NCBI GenBank assembly: GCA_937969395.1
Contig: CALBVI010000222.1
Coordinates: 1-11,082, forward strand
Direction of reading: 5' to 3'
DNA: 11,082 bases
Source: an uncultured Spongiibacteraceae bacterium
GTDB lineage: Bacteria; Pseudomonadota; Gammaproteobacteria; Pseudomonadales; Dasaniaceae
Below the pieces are notes generated by a model. The model did no database searches, had not been told where the DNA came from, and was given only the letters and a program-made list of their open reading frames with translations. Positions 7,933-11,082 of the stretch are shown piece by piece (positions within the stretch are counted from its first letter, which is position 1; every line of letters starts with the position of its first letter). The translations under genes were made by a program, and so were the position numbers.

Positions 7933-8340
7933 TTAGATTAAAAATACTATGGTGACCCACATGCCTAACGCACAGAAGAACGATGCAATAAACGCAAAAA
8001 ATCGATGGAAAGGATGATTATAGCTAAGATGAATAGCAGTATGCACTAGACGAAAAACAACAAAAACCCATGCCAAGATTAATAACAACTGATTTTCAAT
8101 ATTGAGTGCGAGAGCCGATACGCAGGCCGCATAAAAAAGCATCGGAACTTCAAATAAATTATTAAAGTTCCTACCGAATTTTACCGCCTTATCGCTCACT
8201 TTGTATTCATTGGACATCAACTTAAAATACCGTGGGTCACTCTCACCCGAGTAAGCACTTTTAATCCGAACATAAGCCGTCATCAAGCCAACAACTGATG
8301 TCAACACAATCATTACAAACATGGGATAAACTAATTCCAT
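7933..8340 (-). CDS. MAPEG family membrane protein
   Basis: The 135-residue protein belongs to the MAPEG family (membrane-associated proteins in eicosanoid and glutathione metabolism). Four hydrophobic stretches are visible: about 4-24, 64-84, 85-102 and 112-135. The family signature is seen as GRNFNNLFEVP (56-66) with R57, N58, N61 and E64, and as FRLVHTAIHLSYNHPFHRF near residues 95-113. Some family members conjugate glutathione to hydrophobic substrates; for bacterial members of this small type the activity is mostly unknown and is not assigned here. The ATG at 8340 has an excellent AGGAAG ribosome binding site 5 bases upstream. The gene starts 44 nt after the DUF2214 gene, without a clear terminator, so co-transcription is likely. 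Confidence 0.9.
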   Translation of the reverse strand: MELVYPMFVMIVLTSVVGLMTAYVRIKSAYSGESDPRYFKLMSNEYKVSDKAVKFGRNFNNLFEVPMLFYAACVSALALNIENQLLLILAWVFVVFRLVHTAIHLSYNHPFHRFFAFIASFFCALGMWVTIVFLI

Positions 8341-8384
8341 AACGCTTCCTTTATTACTAACCCGTCTTAGCTAAAATAACCGCC

Positions 8385-8816
8385 TTACAAACCAACACCC
8401 TGAGCCATTAACATAGCAAGTATCGGCAAAATAAGCAGCAGCCCTATTTCTACACGCTTAATAATAATGATGTAGCTCGGTACATTAATGATATCGTTTA
8501 AGCTATTACGATGCCTTAAAAAGAAAACCGTAGGAATCACCGACATAATCGCAATAAGAAAAAACAGGCCTAGCTTAAAGTGAAAAATGATATTCTCGGA
8601 ATAGAATTCTTTCGGCTTGCCAATCCAAAGCCATAAACTTAAACCTGCTAACAATGTTATCACTGCACCCAAGCCGTAAATGCCATCAATAATCGCTAAT
8701 TTTTTAACGACTTCAGCTTTTAGCTGCTTAGCTAGCAGTAAGTTTTCTGCTACTAACATAAACGCCAATGTAATAATGCCCAAAAAATGCACGTATCTTA
8801 CTAAGACATAATCCAT
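8385..8816 (-). CDS. DUF2214 family small membrane protein
   Basis: The 143-residue integral membrane protein resembles the uncharacterised DUF2214 family (COG5615). The sequence begins MDYVLVRYVHFLGIITLAFML, with R7 and H10 in the first membrane segment, as is typical of the family. Hydrophobic segments lie at about 4-30, 43-64, 76-98 and 118-140, so four passes are likely. A charged loop with WIGKPKEFYSEN separates segments two and three. No enzymatic residues can be named and the function is unknown; membrane histidines could hint at cofactor or substrate binding, which is speculation. ATG at 8816 is preferred, although its ribosome binding site is poor (GGA 13 bases away); an in-frame TTG at 8834 is the alternative. 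It sits 52 nt after the SRPBCC gene and 44 nt before the MAPEG gene. Confidence 0.75.
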   Translation of the reverse strand: MDYVLVRYVHFLGIITLAFMLVAENLLLAKQLKAEVVKKLAIIDGIYGLGAVITLLAGLSLWLWIGKPKEFYSENIIFHFKLGLFFLIAIMSVIPTVFFLRHRNSLNDIINVPSYIIIIKRVEIGLLLILPILAMLMAQGVGL

Positions 8817-8868
8817 AACTAATACATCATCCAATTTTCAAAAATAAACCGACTAAAAGAAGATAAAA

Positions 8869-9330
8869 CTATAAAGCGCTTTCATCTGCTGGCGAGAGGT
8901 TTTGCTTAACAAACGCCTCTAAATTAGCCAAACAAGCATCCCAACCCTGATTGTGCATTCGCAATGATTCTTCCGATGGTAACTGTGAATGAACCAACTT
9001 TAATTCCGTGCGATTTGCTGACAGCTCTTTAAAAGATAATTGCACCAAAGCATCCATAGCAATCGATGAATTCCATGAAAAAGCGATTTCCGAATAACGA
9101 TTAATCGTTTTATAAACACCGTTCAATGTAGCATCGCTGCCATCTTCAAAATACATGGTCACAGACCACTGCCCACCTACATTAAATTGGCAGTCAACTT
9201 TAGAATCTTTTACTTTTTCTGATGCGGCGAAAAACCAGCGTGACATTAAACTACCTTGAGACCATGCATCAAACAATGCTCTCTTCGAACAATTAAAAAC
9301 ACGCTTAATCACTAATTGATCGCTACTCAT
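8869..9330 (-). CDS. SRPBCC / AHSA1-type (START-like fold) protein paired with ArsR
   Basis: The 153-residue protein has the AHSA1-like SRPBCC fold, a helix-grip cavity that binds hydrophobic ligands. Signatures are VIKRVFNCSKRALFDAWSQ (7-25) followed by RWFF (31-34), a beta-rich centre with GGQWSVTMYFEDGS and LNGVYKTINRYSEIAFSW, and the C-terminal GWDACLANLEAFVK helix. The start at 9330 overlaps the end of arsR by 8 bp, and AAAGGTGG lies 5 bases before the ATG, so the two are translationally coupled. ArsR-AHSA1 gene pairs are common in bacteria; the SRPBCC partner is often thought to bind or handle the molecule that the repressor responds to, but no ligand is known here. An in-frame ATG at 9366 inside arsR was rejected for lack of homology. 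Confidence 0.92.
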   Translation of the reverse strand: MSSDQLVIKRVFNCSKRALFDAWSQGSLMSRWFFAASEKVKDSKVDCQFNVGGQWSVTMYFEDGSDATLNGVYKTINRYSEIAFSWNSSIAMDALVQLSFKELSANRTELKLVHSQLPSEESLRMHNQGWDACLANLEAFVKQNLSPADESAL

Positions 9331-9655
9331 CCCGGCCACCTTTATTAATAAAGCCATCAAGTTCATCTAATCGATTATTCCAGAACTTAGCTTGCATGCT
9401 GATATAGCTAGCAACCTCCTTCCAGATATCAAAATTCATATGGCAGAAAACCTGTCGCCCTTGTTTAGTCTTATAAATCAAATCAGCTTCTTGCAACAAT
9501 GATAAATGCTTAGATATAGCACCTAATGTTAAAGAAAAATTATTGGCCAGCTCGCTCACTGTCTTTTTATCTTCAGATAACTCTTCAAGAATTGCCCTTC
9601 TGCGACTGTCCGCCAAAGCAAAAAATATGAGATCAAGCCGCTTATTAGTTTCCAT
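9323..9655 (-). CDS. ArsR/SmtB-family winged-helix repressor without metal site
   Basis: The 110-residue protein is a typical small ArsR-type transcriptional regulator. It begins LDLIFFALADSRRRAILEEL (7-26), the winged-helix recognition segment is VSELANNFSLTLGAISKHL (33-51), followed by SLLQEADLIYKTKQGRQVFCHM forming the wing. The C-terminal helix with FWNNRLDELDGFI resembles the subgroup that is paired with AHSA1-type proteins. Only one cysteine (C71) is present and the metal-binding CVC motif of ArsR/SmtB sensors is missing, so it probably senses an organic ligand or responds to something other than metal. It probably represses its own operon and perhaps the divergent SRPBCC gene. The ATG at 9655 is fixed by family length; no ribosome binding site precedes it. 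Confidence 0.93.
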   Translation of the reverse strand: METNKRLDLIFFALADSRRRAILEELSEDKKTVSELANNFSLTLGAISKHLSLLQEADLIYKTKQGRQVFCHMNFDIWKEVASYISMQAKFWNNRLDELDGFINKGGRDE

Positions 9656-9663
9656 AGCTGGAA

Positions 9664-9691
9664 AGTATAGTGATTAAAATCGCCCTGTAAA
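9664..9691 (-). promoter_or_regulatory. Sigma-70 promoter of arsR, predicted leaderless start
   Basis: On the minus strand TTTACA (9686-9691) and TATACT (9664-9669) are separated by 16 bp, each one base off consensus. Only 8 bases lie between the -10 box and the arsR ATG, so transcription should begin at A9659, G9658 or the ATG itself, leaving a leader of 0-4 nt. GTAAATTAC (9687-9695) is a 4-1-4 palindrome covering the -35 box, and GATT-aa-AATC (9672-9681) lies in the spacer; either could be part of an ArsR operator. Confidence 0.65.
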
Positions 9692-9718
9692 TTACTTTTT
9701 TAGTATCTATATCAATAA

Positions 9719-9750
9719 CTTATACAATCTCCATACTTTTTAACTATAAG
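9719..9750. promoter_or_regulatory. Inverted repeat in the divergent arsR / SRPBCC control region
   Basis: CTTATA (9719-9724) and TATAAG (9745-9750) form a 6-20-6 inverted repeat between the two divergent promoters. The half-sites are centred 26 bp apart, about two and a half helical turns. It could be an operator for the ArsR dimer or dimer pair, but such short AT-rich repeats also arise by chance. Confidence 0.25.
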
Positions 9751-9753
9751 CCT

Positions 9754-9780
9754 TTGAATTTGTTTTCATTTTTCTATCAT
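9754..9780 (+). promoter_or_regulatory. Candidate promoter of the divergent SRPBCC gene
   Basis: TTGAAT (9754-9759) and TATCAT (9775-9780, five of six consensus bases) lie 15 bp apart on the plus strand, in a T-rich tract. Transcription would begin near 9787, about 40 nt before the ATG at 9827. The short spacer makes this tentative; CATTAT (9778-9783) with an 18-bp spacer is an alternative -10. Confidence 0.35.
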
Positions 9781-9826
9781 TATCTTGTTGGTCACTTACA
9801 TAGATTTTATTAAAAAGGAAAACAGC

Positions 9827-10264
9827 ATGAACACGATAGCACTAAAAATTGGCGTAGCCAGTAATCCGCAAGACGCACTGTTAGCGCTTAATACCATTAA
9901 AGGCCTCTCTCAATGGTGGACCACTGACACCACTGGAAATACGCAAGTAGGCTCAATCATTAAATTTCGTTTTAATGGTGAAGGTCCCGATATGAAAGTC
10001 ATCAAAAACACGAATGACTCTATCGTCTGGCAATGTGTCAGCGGTCATCCTGAATGGCCCAACACCGAAATACAATTCGACATCAAGCAAGAACAAGAAA
10101 CCGTCATTTATTTTCAACATCGAAATTGGGAGGAAGTCTCACCCATGTTCCATCTTTGCTCAATGAAATGGGCGACTTTTTTATTGAGTTTAAAAAGCCA
10201 TCTTGATGGCGAAGGTGGGCGCGCGTTTCCGGATGATATTAAGGTATCTACGCTGGGTTATTAA
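9827..10264 (+). CDS. SRPBCC domain (START-like) protein, divergent from arsR
   Basis: The 145-residue protein has a single SRPBCC-type helix-grip domain. Recognisable parts are the N-terminal strand NTIALKIGVASNPQDALLAL, the helix with GLSQWWT (26-32) that matches the family's WW pair, the central strands VGSIIKFRF and DSIVWQCV, and a long C-terminal helix ending KWATFLLSLKSHLDGEGG followed by FPDD. Such proteins bind hydrophobic ligands, but the ligand here is unknown. AAGGAA lies 8 bases before the ATG at 9827; an in-frame start at 9785 was rejected because it lacks a ribosome binding site and homology. It is divergent from arsR and shares a 171-bp control region with it, so it is probably regulated by the same repressor. 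It is a different branch from the AHSA1-type protein at 8869-9330, not a recent duplicate. Confidence 0.88.
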   Translation: MNTIALKIGVASNPQDALLALNTIKGLSQWWTTDTTGNTQVGSIIKFRFNGEGPDMKVIKNTNDSIVWQCVSGHPEWPNTEIQFDIKQEQETVIYFQHRNWEEVSPMFHLCSMKWATFLLSLKSHLDGEGGRAFPDDIKVSTLGY

Positions 10265-10281
10265 ACAGCATTAATAACGTG

Positions 10282-10316
10282 GATTGAAGGGATAGACCAG
10301 ACTCTAGCCTTCAATC
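10282..10316. terminator. Long hairpin between convergent genes, probable bidirectional terminator
   Basis: GATTGAAGG (10282-10290) pairs perfectly with CCTTCAATC (10308-10316), and inside the loop TAGA (10293-10296) pairs with TCTA (10303-10306), giving a long, slightly interrupted stem. It stands 18 bases after the SRPBCC stop and 11 bases from the stop of the converging membrane protein gene. No T-run follows on either strand. A perfect 10-bp palindrome ATCTTAAGAT (10318-10327) follows directly. Confidence 0.55.
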
Positions 10317-10326
10317 TATCTTAAGA

Positions 10327-11082
10327 TTAAAGGGCTCTAACCGCCGGAATATAGGCGGTAATTCCATTAGGTAGCTTATTAACCACACTTGCTCTTACTC
10401 GATGCCAATATGCGGACAACAATAAAAGCGCGCCGCCCATAAAAAAACCAGTTAATGCAAAACTAGAACCAACGACACCATAATTTTCAATCAAATTTGA
10501 CAGCGCATACAGTACGTACACTAACGACGAAACCATGAAGGCGCGTCTATCTATAACAAGAGAAATAGACGTCATCAAGATATACAGCGCAACCACAATC
10601 GCCATTAACATTAGGCCGTCATTACCCTTCAAAATACCCAAGCTTGAAAAAACAGGATGAATAATTAATGGCGCAGACAAAAGGTGAAGCCAAAACGCAA
10701 CGTCAGACCGCTTAGTTGTTCTTTGCGTATCAGAAGCATCCCAATACATGGCAAATAAAAATATTAACAGGCCAAAGAAAAATGCTATCACCTCCATCCA
10801 TTCTTTACTATTCGGGAAAAAAAAGTAGATAGCCGATGAAAAAAGAACCGCACATGAGGCTGCACCAACAGCAACAGTCACAGGTACTTTGAATCTTCGC
10901 CAATGACATTGTGTCGCTATCATTGCCGCAACAGATGCAACAATAAACGCTTGTTCAGACACGCCTCCAAATATGGAAACAATAAAAAAGAACACCCCGC
11001 CAACAAAAGAGACCAATAACATGATAGCGGGCAATGCCATTTTTCTTTTACGCACAAAAAATTCTGCCAAACCCCACGATAT
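10327..11082 (-). CDS. Multi-pass membrane protein of unknown family, N-terminus outside the window
   Basis: The frame is open to the right edge (251 residues visible), and the edge residues ISWGLAEFFVRKRKMALP look internal rather than like a start, so the gene is cut by the window. The only start-like codons nearby are TTG at 11070 and ATG at 11040, neither with a convincing ribosome binding site. About seven to eight hydrophobic stretches are visible, including PAIMLLVSFVGGVFFFIVSIF, AFIVASVAAMIA, VAVGAASCAVLFSSAIYFFF, VIAFFFGLLIFLFAMYW, LMLMAIVVALYILMTSISLV, FMVSSLVYVLYALSNLI and SSFALTGFFMGGALLLLSAYW. A short arginine/lysine-rich loop near the left end suggests a cytoplasmic side. No catalytic or transport motif is recognised and no function is assigned. 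It converges on the SRPBCC gene. Confidence 0.8.
   Translation of the reverse strand: MSWGLAEFFVRKRKMALPAIMLLVSFVGGVFFFIVSIFGGVSEQAFIVASVAAMIATQCHWRRFKVPVTVAVGAASCAVLFSSAIYFFFPNSKEWMEVIAFFFGLLIFLFAMYWDASDTQRTTKRSDVAFWLHLLSAPLIIHPVFSSLGILKGNDGLMLMAIVVALYILMTSISLVIDRRAFMVSSLVYVLYALSNLIENYGVVGSSFALTGFFMGGALLLLSAYWHRVRASVVNKLPNGITAYIPAVRAL

Noticed and set aside
8869..10264. The two SRPBCC genes as a recent tandem duplication
   Set aside because: The proteins share only the fold-level pattern. Their N-terminal, central and C-terminal motifs differ (RWFF/GWDACL versus QWWT/KWATFL), and they lie on opposite strands.

Overview
The window looks like chromosomal DNA of a gammaproteobacterium, probably a free-living or marine lineage related to the Pseudomonas/Cellvibrio side of the class. 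This is inferred from the gene order rph / yicC / gmk / rpoZ / spoT / ridA, from proteins that resemble their Pseudomonas and E. coli counterparts over their whole length, and from a moderate, slightly AT-leaning base composition. The genus cannot be read from the sequence.

Left part (1-1767, minus strand). A secreted alkaline-phosphatase-superfamily enzyme (type I phosphodiesterase/nucleotide pyrophosphatase type) runs off the left edge. Upstream of it, in the same direction, is rph (RNase PH). A 185-bp intergenic region separates rph from divergent yicC and carries candidate promoters for both.

Middle part (1953-6690, plus strand). This is a co-directional housekeeping run: yicC (RNase-associated protein), gmk (guanylate kinase), rpoZ (RNA polymerase omega), spoT (bifunctional (p)ppGpp hydrolase/synthetase) and ridA (enamine/imine deaminase). 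gmk, rpoZ and spoT link guanine nucleotide supply, RNA polymerase and the stringent alarmone. The leaders of rpoZ and spoT are the two longest gaps; the spoT leader holds three hairpins. The ridA stop codon lies inside the first copy of a 14-bp tandem repeat. The conserved run ends there: recG, which often follows in relatives, is absent.

Right part (6827-9655, minus strand). Five genes follow one another in the order arsR, AHSA1/SRPBCC, DUF2214 membrane protein, MAPEG membrane protein, MscS-type channel. The first two overlap by 8 bp, and the remaining gaps are 44 to 68 nt without convincing terminators. The arsR promoter sits so close to its ATG that the mRNA should be leaderless or nearly so. 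A second SRPBCC gene (9827-10264) is divergent from arsR and shares its regulatory region. The ArsR repressor probably controls this soluble-SRPBCC plus small-membrane-protein cassette, but its ligand is unknown. This is the least explained part of the window.

Right edge (10327-11082, minus strand). A multi-pass membrane protein of unrecognised family is cut by the window edge, so its N-terminus lies outside. No rRNA, tRNA, insertion sequence, prophage or CRISPR array was seen.
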